From: Paractinoplanes ovalisporus
GTDB lineage: Bacteria > Actinomycetota > Actinomycetes > Mycobacteriales > Micromonosporaceae
Assembly (NCBI RefSeq): GCF_016834655.1
Contig: NZ_JAENHP010000028.1
Location: 62,001-126,000 of the forward strand
Length of the DNA stretch: 64,000 nt
Direction of reading: 5' to 3'
The position numbers and the translations under genes are program-made. Every line of letters starts with the position of its first letter. Positions within the stretch are counted from its first letter, which is position 1. Positions 25,286 through 33,053 of the stretch are shown here, one piece after another. The notes below the pieces were generated by a model, which had not been told where the DNA came from, searched no databases, and saw only the letters and a list, made by a program, of their open reading frames with translations.

Positions 25286-26224
25286 GGCGGGGTCGAGTTC
25301 GCGCTCGTCACGGCCGGGCTCGCGGGCCTCGGCCTCGGCGATCAGGCGGCGGTCCTCCTCGGCGTTGCGGCGGTACTCGCGGATCGAGTACGCCAGCGCG
25401 GCCGCCCAGACCACATAGATGATCGCGTAGATCGTGTAGCGGGTGGTGTCGCCGGCGTCGATCCAGTCGGACTTCAGCAGCGTCCGCGAGTTGGTGAGGA
25501 TGATGACACCGCCGACGGCAGAGCCGAGCACGCGCGGCGGGATGTGCCGGACCAGCCAGGCCGCGATCGGCGCGGCGATCACACCGCCGATGAGCAGCGC
25601 GCCCACCCAGGCGAAGTTGATGTTCTCGCTGCCCAGGCCGAACAGGAAGCCGAGGCTGGCCGCCACCGCGACCAGGAACTCACTGGTGTCGATCGAGCCG
25701 ATCGTCTTGCGGGGTTCGAGGCGGCCGCTGGCCAGAATGGCGGGCGTGCCGACCGGGCCCCAACCGCCACCACCGGTGGAGTCGACGAAGCCGGCCACCA
25801 CGCCCAGCGGGGCCAGGAACCGCTTGCGCAGCGGCAGGCCGAGGCGACCCTTGGGCAGGCCCATCGTGGTGAAGCGGATGAACACGTACAGGCCGAGCGC
25901 CAGCAGGATGACCGCCATCAGCGGGGCCGCGGTCTCGGTGGAGAGCCCGGAAAGGAACGTCGCGCCCGCGAACGCGCCCACCGCACCCGGCACACCGATC
26001 TTCCAGACGACCTTCCAGTCGACGTTGCCGAACTTCCAGTGCGAGACACCTGAGACGAGCGTGGTGCCGATCTCGGCCAGGTGGACCGTGGCCGACGCCG
26101 CCGCCGGGTTGGTGCCGATGGCCAGCAGCAGCGTCGTCGACGTGACGCCGTACGCCATGCCGAGGCTGCCGTCGACGAGCTGCGCTCCGAGGCCGACGAG
26201 GGCTAGGAGGATCAGTTTCCTCAT
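25283..26224 (-). CDS. TauE/SafE-family sulfite/organosulfonate exporter
   Basis: This membrane protein of 313 residues has eight or so helices in two halves, each with the family's Gly-rich motif (LGAQLVDGSLGMAYGVTSTT near the start; GFVDSTGGGGWGPVG in the middle). TauE/SafE proteins export sulfite, sulfoacetate or related anions, or act as their permeases. ATG 26224 is preferred over the long upstream frame because GGAG lies seven bases before it and the extension is not hydrophobic. It is monocistronic, ended by the double hairpin. Confidence 0.9.
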   Translation of the reverse strand: MRKLILLALVGLGAQLVDGSLGMAYGVTSTTLLLAIGTNPAAASATVHLAEIGTTLVSGVSHWKFGNVDWKVVWKIGVPGAVGAFAGATFLSGLSTETAAPLMAVILLALGLYVFIRFTTMGLPKGRLGLPLRKRFLAPLGVVAGFVDSTGGGGWGPVGTPAILASGRLEPRKTIGSIDTSEFLVAVAASLGFLFGLGSENINFAWVGALLIGGVIAAPIAAWLVRHIPPRVLGSAVGGVIILTNSRTLLKSDWIDAGDTTRYTIYAIIYVVWAAALAYSIREYRRNAEEDRRLIAEAEAREPGRDERELDPA

Positions 26225-26272
26225 GGTCGCTCCAGTCCAGGCGGTGGGGGATACTTGACCGCGCCCATCATG

Positions 26273-26289
26273 CCTACCATTTCGATAGG
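26273..26289. promoter_or_regulatory. Near-perfect inverted repeat upstream of tauE-like gene
   Basis: CCTACC-ATTTC-GATAGG has 6-bp arms with one mismatch and is relatively AT-rich. It lies about 50 bp upstream of the tauE-like start within the divergent region shared with the CPBP gene, so it is a candidate operator. Confidence 0.4.
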
Positions 26290-26406
26290 AGAACAGCAAG
26301 ACCGGTCCCACCAACCGCGCGTCGTCCGGGGGCATCGACTTAAGACGTACGGGAAATAGACTTCTTGCCGCAGCGCGGGCTGGATGACCGTCGTCACACT
26401 CGGGAC

Positions 26407-27213
26407 ATGGACCGCCGCCGGCCACCCCATGTCGTTGCCCGCATCGCGATCGTCTTCACCGCCGCCACCCTGATCTGGCTGGCCGTGTTCGCCCTGTCCG
26501 ACGCGCTCTGGGGTCGCGGCTACGACCGCGGCCGGCACGTCGCTTCGGCCTTCGCCATTTCGGCGCTCGTCGTGCCGATGGTGCTGCTCGCCTACCGCCG
26601 CCTCGACAGGGTTCCGTGGGAGAAACTGCGCAAAGCCCGTTCCCGTACGGCGTCACGCCTGTTCGGCCTCGGCGCGGCCGGCTACCTCATCCCCGCCGCG
26701 GTGGCGGTCACGGCCTGCGTGCTGCTCGGCTGGCTCACCATCGAACCGCGCGGTTCGGTGCCGGTGACGATCCTGTCCGCGCTCGCCCTGATCGGCCTGG
26801 TCTTCCTGTACGAGGCCCTGCCCGAGGAACTGGTCTTCCGCGGTTACCTCTATCGCACCCTGGTCTCGGTGATGCCCGCATGGGTGGCCGTCTTCGCCCA
26901 GGCCGCCCTGTTCACCCTGTTCGGTGTCATCATCGGCGCCGCCGGCAGCGTCGACCGGGTCGTCCTGTTCTTCGGTTTCGCCGTCGTGCAGGGCTTCATC
27001 CGCCAGGTGACCGGTTCGTTGTGGGCCCCGATCGGCTTCCACGTGGCCTTCCAGGCCTGCGAGCAGTTGGTCGGCGATGCCTGGAACCGTTTTGTCGTCG
27101 ACGACCTGGCCCTGTTGCAGCAGTTCGCTCTGGGCCTGATCCCCCTGGCCACGGCGGTCGGGGTGATCCAGCTCCTGCAGCGCCGCCGCACGCCCGTCGC
27201 CGCCGACCGCTAG
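26407..27213 (+). CDS. CPBP-family intramembrane metalloprotease (CAAX/Abi-like)
   Basis: This protein has 268 residues and seven or eight hydrophobic helices. The CPBP motifs are present: PEELVFRGYLYR (Glu-Glu-x3-Arg) at about residues 138-149 and WAPIGFHVAFQ with the metal-binding His at about 208. Such proteins cleave within membranes or protect against bacteriocins. ATG 26407 is used, and the longer frame from 26365 adds an unlikely Arg-rich leader. The gene's last codons seed the 17-bp repeat array that follows. Confidence 0.88.
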   Translation: MDRRRPPHVVARIAIVFTAATLIWLAVFALSDALWGRGYDRGRHVASAFAISALVVPMVLLAYRRLDRVPWEKLRKARSRTASRLFGLGAAGYLIPAAVAVTACVLLGWLTIEPRGSVPVTILSALALIGLVFLYEALPEELVFRGYLYRTLVSVMPAWVAVFAQAALFTLFGVIIGAAGSVDRVVLFFGFAVVQGFIRQVTGSLWAPIGFHVAFQACEQLVGDAWNRFVVDDLALLQQFALGLIPLATAVGVIQLLQRRRTPVAADR

Positions 27214-27225
27214 CCTCCTCCGGCG

Positions 27226-27372
27226 CCGCCGTACGCCCGTCCGCGCCGCACGCCCGTCCGCGCCGTACGCCCGTCCGCGCCGTACGCCCGTCCGCGCTGC
27301 ACGCCCGTCCGCGCTGCACGCCCGTCCGCGCCGCACGCCCGTCCGCGCCGCACGCCCGTCCGCGCCGCACGC
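27226..27372. repeat. 17-bp tandem repeat array (about 8.5 copies)
   Basis: The word ACGCCCGT recurs exactly every 17 bp at 27233, 27250, 27267, 27284, 27301, 27318, 27335 and 27352, within the unit CGTCCGCGCCGYACGCC. A related copy lies inside the preceding gene at 27190. There are no spacers, so it is not CRISPR. It fills the whole gap before the next gene, whose promoter must lie in or before it. Confidence 0.9.
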
Positions 27373-27385
27373 TAACGTCCTCACC

Positions 27386-27988
27386 ATGGCTGCGGCGGTG
27401 GCGAGGGTGCTGATCCTGGGCGGCCCCGGCAGTGGCAAGACGACCCTCGCCCGTACGGTGGCCGCGGACCTTCGACTCCCGCACACGGAACTCGACCGCA
27501 TCGCGTACGACCCGCCCGCCGACCGCGACGAGGCGCCGTTCTGGCAGTGGACCCGGTCGCCCGACGCCTCGCGGTGGGAACGCGCATCCGCCCTCGCCGC
27601 CACCGGCCGCTGGGTGACCGACGGCCTGTACGCCGGCTGGACCACACCGTTGCGGGACGCCGCCGACGTCATCATCTGGCTCGACCTGCCCGCGACGACC
27701 TCACTGTGGCGCGTTCTCAAGCGGGCGGTCCGGCACCGGTGGCAGGGCGGCTCCGACTGGGATCTGCGGTCGGTCCGCCGCGTCGCGCGCGGGGCCCGCG
27801 ACTTCCGCCGCCGCCCGGCCGCCACCACCGACCAGCTGCGGGACCGCGACGGCGCGAACGGGACCCGCACCCTCGAGGCGTTCCTCGACGGGGCCGGCGA
27901 CCGCGTCATCCGCTGCCGCAGCGCCCGGGAAGTTCGCCGGGTCACCGATGAGTTCGGCCCGCCCGCCGAGTCTCCACCAGGACAGTGA
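27386..27988 (+). CDS. P-loop kinase-like protein (adenylate-kinase/topology-modulation type)
   Basis: This protein of 200 residues has Walker A GGPGSGKTTLA at residues 12-22, a D-x-[IV] strand (TELDRIAYDPP), a hydrophobic strand DVIIWLDLPATTSL and an Arg-rich lid (RAVRHRWQGG, RGARDFRRRP). It fits the small FlaR/topology-modulation group of adenylate-kinase-like proteins, whose substrates are mostly unknown. It begins right after the 17-bp repeat array and lies just before the mycothiol-type gene (23-bp gap). Confidence 0.82.
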   Translation: MAAAVARVLILGGPGSGKTTLARTVAADLRLPHTELDRIAYDPPADRDEAPFWQWTRSPDASRWERASALAATGRWVTDGLYAGWTTPLRDAADVIIWLDLPATTSLWRVLKRAVRHRWQGGSDWDLRSVRRVARGARDFRRRPAATTDQLRDRDGANGTRTLEAFLDGAGDRVIRCRSAREVRRVTDEFGPPAESPPGQ

Positions 27989-28011
27989 CACCTGATGGAA
28001 GGGTCGAACCC

Positions 28012-28800
28012 ATGACCGAGCTGACCACGGACCAGACCCGCCGGGCGATCGTCGAGCACACCCGCCGCCTCGCCGACGCCGCCGCCACGGCCGGGCCCGG
28101 CGCCGCCGTGCCGACCGCGCCCGACTGGACCATGTCCGAGCTGGTCGCCCACCTGGGCCAGACCCAGCACTGGGTCGCCCAGATCGTCGAAGGGCGCGTC
28201 ACCGACCCCAGCCAACTGCCCACCGAGATGCCCGAACTCCCCGCCGACCCCCGCGATTGGCCGGCCTGGCTGGCGGAGTCCTCCCAGCGCGTCGCGGACG
28301 CCTTCACCGACGAGGCGATGGACGCACCCGTCTGGAACGCCGCCGCCGACGAGCGGACCGGCGCCCAGTTCTGGATCTCCAGCTCCCTCAACGAGGCGGT
28401 GGTCCACGGCTTCGACGGCGCGAACGCGGCCGGCCACCCCTACCCCGTCGCCCCCGACGTCGCGGCCGCGCTGATCACCAACCACCTGAAGATGCTGACC
28501 TCCCCCACGTGGGCCATGATGCGCTCCGAGTCGGCCCAGGCCATCCGGGGCAGCGGCGAGACCCTGCAGTGGCAGGCCACCGACGGCCCCGACGCGTGGT
28601 TCGTCGAACGCCATCCCGACGGCGCCACGTGGCAGCCCGGTTCTCACAAGGCCGACGTCACCGTGACCGGCCCCGCCGGCGCCTTGCTGCTGGTCCTGAC
28701 CCGCCGCATCCCCTTGGCGGAGGCCCCCGAAGTCACCGTGGACGGCGATGTCACCCTGGCCCAGCAGTGGCTCGACAACACCGCTCACATCGCCGGCTGA
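28012..28800 (+). CDS. Maleylpyruvate isomerase-family (mycothiol-dependent type) protein
   Basis: This protein of 262 residues has an N-terminal DinB-like four-helix fold with metal ligands expected at HLGQTQHW (about residue 46) and NEAVVHGFD (about residue 130), and a C-terminal SCP2-like domain (ADVTVTGPAGALLLVLTRRIP). Members use mycothiol as cofactor in actinobacteria. ATG 28012 has GGAAGGG eight bases upstream; a GTG at 27985 overlapping the previous stop is the less likely start. The substrate is unknown. Confidence 0.88.
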   Translation: MTELTTDQTRRAIVEHTRRLADAAATAGPGAAVPTAPDWTMSELVAHLGQTQHWVAQIVEGRVTDPSQLPTEMPELPADPRDWPAWLAESSQRVADAFTDEAMDAPVWNAAADERTGAQFWISSSLNEAVVHGFDGANAAGHPYPVAPDVAAALITNHLKMLTSPTWAMMRSESAQAIRGSGETLQWQATDGPDAWFVERHPDGATWQPGSHKADVTVTGPAGALLLVLTRRIPLAEAPEVTVDGDVTLAQQWLDNTAHIAG

Positions 28801-28806
28801 CGGTTT

Positions 28807-29646
28807 TCAGCGCTTCTTCGCGGGCGTCTCGCGCCAGATCAGGCGCGCCCTGTGCGACGCGGTACGGGCCTGCTCCAGACCGCCGAAGGAGAGCATCAGC
28901 CCCAGCACGACCAGGATGGCGAAGGCGCCCCGCTGGAACCAGGCCGACGTGGTCGCGGAGAACACGAATTCGGGCGACCGGTTGCTGATGTCGGAACCCG
29001 CGATCGCCGCCGCTACGGTCAGCACGAGCACGGTCGGGGGCGCAGCCGTCCGCGAGAACCGGCGGACCAGGGGCGGAACGTTCTGCGCTCCCGGGTGAAG
29101 CGACAGCGCCGGGATGACCAGGGCGCCCGCGCAGAGCACCAGCCCCTCGGTCGAGGCGGCGACGGGGACGCATGTGCCGTCGAGCTGGGCCCGCGCCCGT
29201 TCGATGTCGGTGAGCCCGGTCAGCACGAAATACAGCCCCAGGCACGGCAGAAGCGCCACCGTCGAGAAGCGGGCGACCCCGATGGTGGCCCGGTCGTGCC
29301 CCGCCTCCTGGATCAGCAGAGTGATGCCCTGCAGGAGAACAGCGATGGACAGTCCGAACGACAGTCCGTTGATGACCTGAGCGCTGGCCGCCCGGGGCTG
29401 GGCGCTATCACCGGCCAGAACCGAATACATGACCGTGTTGATGATGAGCGTCAGGAACGCCACGAAAAGGAGCAGCGGAACCCCACCGCGAACGGCGTGT
29501 CGCCGCTCGCGGTCACGGCTCAGGAGAAGGACCAGAGCCGTGAAGGCAAACCCGGCCAGCACACCGCTGAGCTGACCGTAGTTCTCAGCCACAGCGGTGA
29601 TGCTGATCAGGCCGGGACAGTCGGGAGATGGTGGAGACACCCGCAT
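28807..29646 (-). CDS. Multi-pass membrane protein, unknown function
   Basis: This protein has 279 residues and about seven hydrophobic segments (e.g. GVLAGFAFTALVLLLS, VPLLLFVAFLTLIINTVMYS, FAILVVLGLMLSFGG). ATG 29646 is supported by GGGGAG five bases upstream. It is convergent with the preceding gene (6-bp gap). Just upstream, and ending in its own start codon, is a decayed fragment of a paralogue. I do not recognise a named family. Confidence 0.8.
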   Translation of the reverse strand: MRVSPPSPDCPGLISITAVAENYGQLSGVLAGFAFTALVLLLSRDRERRHAVRGGVPLLLFVAFLTLIINTVMYSVLAGDSAQPRAASAQVINGLSFGLSIAVLLQGITLLIQEAGHDRATIGVARFSTVALLPCLGLYFVLTGLTDIERARAQLDGTCVPVAASTEGLVLCAGALVIPALSLHPGAQNVPPLVRRFSRTAAPPTVLVLTVAAAIAGSDISNRSPEFVFSATTSAWFQRGAFAILVVLGLMLSFGGLEQARTASHRARLIWRETPAKKR

Positions 29647-29890
29647 CAGGCTCCCCGGCCGATCCACAGTGGCCCATCCACTTCGGGGTCGCGGGCGATG
29701 TCTGAACGGCCGGGGCGGGTCGGATGATCGGGTTCGGACGCCCCGGTCCCGGTGCGGTGCGGCAACCGTGGAGGTGTCAGAGCGGTGGTCGCGAGCGCCG
29801 GAATGAGCAGGGCGGCCCCACCCAGCAGGCAGGCCTCGATCGAGGCGGCGACCAGGGGAGCGCGGGCCTTCGAGGTGGGTCTCTTAGGGG
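29646..29890 (-). pseudogene. Decayed fragment of a paralogous membrane protein
   Basis: A minus-strand frame without a start codon, beginning after a TAG near 29892, reads KARAPLVAASIEACLLGG then AALLIPALATTAL. This parallels PVAASTEGLVLCAGALVIPAL in the downstream gene. After that the frame is Pro/Arg-rich and ends at TGA (29646-29648), overlapping the next ATG. The homologous part is only about 27 codons (29790-29870), so this is a remnant of a tandem duplication. Confidence 0.6.
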
Positions 29891-29898
29891 TTGCCTAA

Positions 29899-29922
29899 CG
29901 CATTACCCGCCCTACCAGGGGG
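29899..29922. repeat. 24-bp dispersed intergenic element, copy 2
   Basis: It is identical to 4269-4292 and again precedes paired DnaA-like boxes, here by 54 bases. Between element and boxes the two loci share no obvious sequence, so the element and boxes are conserved separately. Confidence 0.75.
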
Positions 29923-29975
29923 CCTCCACCCTAGTCCCCATTGTTTCGTGGAAGGGCGATTTTTGCGGGGCAGCC

Positions 29976-30001
29976 TGTGGACAACTTGGGAATGTGGACA
30001 A
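29976..30001. promoter_or_regulatory. Paired DnaA-box-like sites, copy 2
   Basis: TGTGGACAA (29976-29984) and TGTGGACAA (29993-30001) are both exact reverse complements of TTGTCCACA, the actinobacterial DnaA-box consensus. They are 17 bp start to start. They lie about 115 bp upstream of the flavodoxin-like gene. Confidence 0.65.
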
Positions 30002-30115
30002 CGCCCTGCAGGCGCGCCCACCGCGGAGAATGTCAGGGGTGGCGGGTCGGATGATCTGCGTGCGGGGGTCCAACGGCCCTGTCGCGGGGCGGTGCGGTGG
30101 GGTGACCGTGGAGGA

Positions 30116-30616
30116 ATGAGAGCGCTGGTCTTGTATGAGTCGATGTTCGGGAACACCGCCACCGCGGCGAAGGCGGTCGCGGCCGGGCTGGCCGATCTGT
30201 TTGACGTGAGCGTGGCCGAAGTTGGTGAAGCGCCGTCGCTGGTGGGAGTGGATCTGCTGGTGGTGGGGGCGCCGACGCACGCGTTCGGGCTCAGCCGCAC
30301 CGCCACGCGAAAGGATGCGGTCAGGCAGGGCGCCACCGGGAAGGCCGAACGGGGGCTGCGGGAGTATCTGGGCGCGGTTGAAGGGCTTGACGGGCTCGCC
30401 GTGGCTGCCTACTGCACGAAGATGAACCGGCCCTTCACCGGGTCGGCGGCCCGCAAAGCCGACCGGCTGCTGCGGCAACGTGGGGCGCGGCCGGTGTGCC
30501 CGCCCGAGAACTTTCTCGTGACGGGCGTGTCGGGGCCGCTGGTGGACGGTGAGGTCAAGCGGGCCGAATACTGGGGCGCCCGCCTCGAAGTGCCGGCCGA
30601 TGCCACAACGGCCTGA
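30116..30616 (+). CDS. Flavodoxin-domain protein
   Basis: This protein of 166 residues begins with the flavodoxin FMN-phosphate loop YESMFGNTA (residues 7-15) and contains DLLVVGAPTHAFGLS, the second FMN loop region. It is an electron carrier or NAD(P)H-quinone-type flavoprotein of the small actinobacterial group. ATG 30116 gives the standard flavodoxin N-terminus, but GGAGGA abuts it with no spacer, so GTG 30092 or a leaderless start cannot be excluded. Confidence 0.85.
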   Translation: MRALVLYESMFGNTATAAKAVAAGLADLFDVSVAEVGEAPSLVGVDLLVVGAPTHAFGLSRTATRKDAVRQGATGKAERGLREYLGAVEGLDGLAVAAYCTKMNRPFTGSAARKADRLLRQRGARPVCPPENFLVTGVSGPLVDGEVKRAEYWGARLEVPADATTA

Positions 30617-30944
30617 CCACCCGCGCGAAGCACACGACGCCGCGAGGCGACAGCCAACACGACCCCGGCCAGCGCAGCCGCACGAAACGCACGGCGCCCT
30701 GGCGCGACGGCCAGCACGACCGCGATCAGCACAGCCAGGCGACGCCCTGATGCGGCAGGAAACACGACCGCGGCCGGCACAGCCGCACGAACTCCTCAGC
30801 CGCGGCCACAGCTGCCGAACGAAGCACGCCGCGCCCTGACCAGCTGCATGAAACACCACGCCCCCTAAGGCGGCAACAGGCTGTTGCACGGGGCAAACGG
30901 CGCGCCCGGCTGCGGCCACAACGGCCGGGGAGTAAAGGGGTGGG
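30617..30944. other. Gene-free interval with degenerate repeats
   Basis: There is no supported gene here. The stretch contains degenerate repeats of words such as CAGCCGCACGAA and CCAGCACGACCGCG at irregular spacing. It separates the flavodoxin gene from the convergent siderophore-importer operon and probably serves as a termination region. Confidence 0.6.
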
Positions 30945-33053
30945 TCAGCTGGCTCGGCTGCGCCAGAGGAGCCAGACGAAGTAGGGGGCCCCGATCAGAG
31001 CGGTCACCAAGCCCGCCGCCAGTTGGCTGGGGGCTATGACTGTGCGGCCCAACGTGTCAGCGACCGAGACGAGCACCGCGCCCAAGCCGATCGCGACGGG
31101 AATCGAACGGCTGTGGCGGGCGCCGACCAAGGCCCGCGCCGCGTGTGGGGCAACCAAACCCACGAAACCCAGGGCGCCGACCGCGGTGGCCGCCGCTGCG
31201 GTCAACACGGCGGCCAGGGCGAGGAAACCCAGCCGGGCCCGGTTGAGCGGGACGCCCAGCAAGCGGGGCACGTCCTCGTCCAAGGCGACCAGATCCAGGC
31301 TCCGGCTGCCGATCAGGGCCGCGGGCACGGCTACGATCAGCACCAGCAGGACCGGTACCACCTGGCCGAAGCTGCGCCCGTACGTGGAACCGGCCAGCCA
31401 TGTCAGGGCCACGCCCACGTTCCACGGGGAGACCACGACCACCACCAGCGTGGTCAGCGCGGTCGCGGCGGCGCTCACGCCGACACCGACCAGCACGATG
31501 CGGTCGGACGACAGGCCCCGGCTCGCGGCCAGGCGGTAGACCAGGGCGAACGTGGCCAGGGCGAAGACGGTGGCCACGCCCATCACTGGCCAGCCGCCGA
31601 CGCCGGGCAGGAGCAGCACCACCGCCACCGCGCCGACGGACGCGCCGGGGGTTACGCCCAGCAGGCTGGGCTCGGCCAGGGCGTTGCGGCACACGGCCTG
31701 CACGATGATGCCGGCCAGGGCCAGGGCGGCGCCACCGAGGATGGCGGCCAGCACCCGGGGCCAGCGCTGGTCGAGGACGAACGAGACCTGGCGGCCCGCG
31801 TTTCCGCTGATCCAGTTCATGACGTCGCCGAGCAGGATCAGGCGGTCGCCCAGCAGCAGGGCCGCGATGAAGGCGGCGACCAGCGCCACCGCGAGAACCA
31901 CGGCGACGGTGGTCACCCACGTACGGGATCGGACCGAACCCTGCGCACCCCGCGCCGGAGCCGCCGCCGGGCCGCCGTCGCGCAGGCGGCGGGCCAGCCA
32001 GACCAGCAGGACCGCGCCGGCCAGAGTGGTGACCACGCCGGTCGGCACCGAGATGGCGGTTCCGGCGGGGATCGCCAGGCGCAGCAACACATCCGCGGCC
32101 ACGACGGTGAGCGCGCCGGCGATGCCCGCGAACGGGAGCAGCAGCAGATGGGCGCCGAGACCGGGCACGCGGCGGGCGACGAGCCGGGCGATGACCGGCG
32201 CGCACAGGCCGACAAAGCCGATCGGGCCGGCCACGGTGACGGCGGTCGCGGAGAGCAGCACGGCGAGACCGACCGAGACGACCCGCGTACGGCGGACGTC
32301 GACCCCGAGCACACGGGCCGAGTCGTCACCGAGGCCGAGCACGTCGAGCCGGTGGGCGAGGACCAGGGTGAGCGCGACACCGACGAGCATGACCGGCGCG
32401 GCCATGGTGACGTTCTGGCTGCCGCTCTGGACCGTCGTGCCGCTGCCCCACGCGAACAGGCCGATCGTGTTCTGCTGGAACAGCATCAGCAGCACGGTGG
32501 TGAGCGAGTTGAGGGCCAGCGCCACGGCTGAGCCGGCCAGCACGAGCCGGGTCGGGCCGGCCGCACCGCCGCGCGAGACGAGCAGCACCAGGCCCGAGGC
32601 GAGCAGGCCGCCGGCGAAGGCGACCGTGCCGCCGACGAAGAACGGCAGCGAGATGCCGAACGCGGCGACGGCGACCACCGAGACGTACGCGCCGGCGTTG
32701 ACGGCGAGGGTGTCGGGCGAGGCCAGCGGGTTGCGGGCGACCGACTGCAGCACGGCGCCCGCGATGCCGACGCCGAGGCCGACCAGCAGGGCGGCGAACA
32801 GGCGGGGCAGGCGGCTGGCGACGAGAACGGCGACAGCCTGCGTACGGGAATCGTCGCTCTCGCCCCACGGGTTGAGCGCGCGCATCAGCTCGCCCAGGCC
32901 CACGCTCGCGGTGCCCTGCGTGAGGTGCACCGCGGCGAGGACGAGGAGCAGCACGACCGCCGCGACGAAGACCGCGATGATCCCGTACGTCCGGGGACCG
33001 TCGCTCTTGATCTGGGGCGGTGTGACGGCCGGGGCGGTCGTGCTGGTCGTCAT
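30945..33053 (-). CDS. FhuB-like double permease of a siderophore importer
   Basis: This 702-residue protein is made of two FecCD permease halves in one chain (about 15-345 and 370-702), each with about ten helices. Each half has the coupling loop that contacts the ATPase: GPIGFVGLCAPVIARLV and GALGFVGLVAPHAARAL. Start ATG 33053 overlaps the stop of the binding-protein gene (ATGA). The fused arrangement is as in E. coli FhuB; most FecCD permeases are two separate subunits. It is last in the ATPase-binding protein-permease operon under the iron box at 34871. Confidence 0.93.
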   Translation of the reverse strand: MTTSTTAPAVTPPQIKSDGPRTYGIIAVFVAAVVLLLVLAAVHLTQGTASVGLGELMRALNPWGESDDSRTQAVAVLVASRLPRLFAALLVGLGVGIAGAVLQSVARNPLASPDTLAVNAGAYVSVVAVAAFGISLPFFVGGTVAFAGGLLASGLVLLVSRGGAAGPTRLVLAGSAVALALNSLTTVLLMLFQQNTIGLFAWGSGTTVQSGSQNVTMAAPVMLVGVALTLVLAHRLDVLGLGDDSARVLGVDVRRTRVVSVGLAVLLSATAVTVAGPIGFVGLCAPVIARLVARRVPGLGAHLLLLPFAGIAGALTVVAADVLLRLAIPAGTAISVPTGVVTTLAGAVLLVWLARRLRDGGPAAAPARGAQGSVRSRTWVTTVAVVLAVALVAAFIAALLLGDRLILLGDVMNWISGNAGRQVSFVLDQRWPRVLAAILGGAALALAGIIVQAVCRNALAEPSLLGVTPGASVGAVAVVLLLPGVGGWPVMGVATVFALATFALVYRLAASRGLSSDRIVLVGVGVSAAATALTTLVVVVVSPWNVGVALTWLAGSTYGRSFGQVVPVLLVLIVAVPAALIGSRSLDLVALDEDVPRLLGVPLNRARLGFLALAAVLTAAAATAVGALGFVGLVAPHAARALVGARHSRSIPVAIGLGAVLVSVADTLGRTVIAPSQLAAGLVTALIGAPYFVWLLWRSRAS

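Noticed and set aside
27226..27372. CRISPR array
   Set aside because: Units of 17 bp follow directly on each other with no spacers and no cas genes are present.
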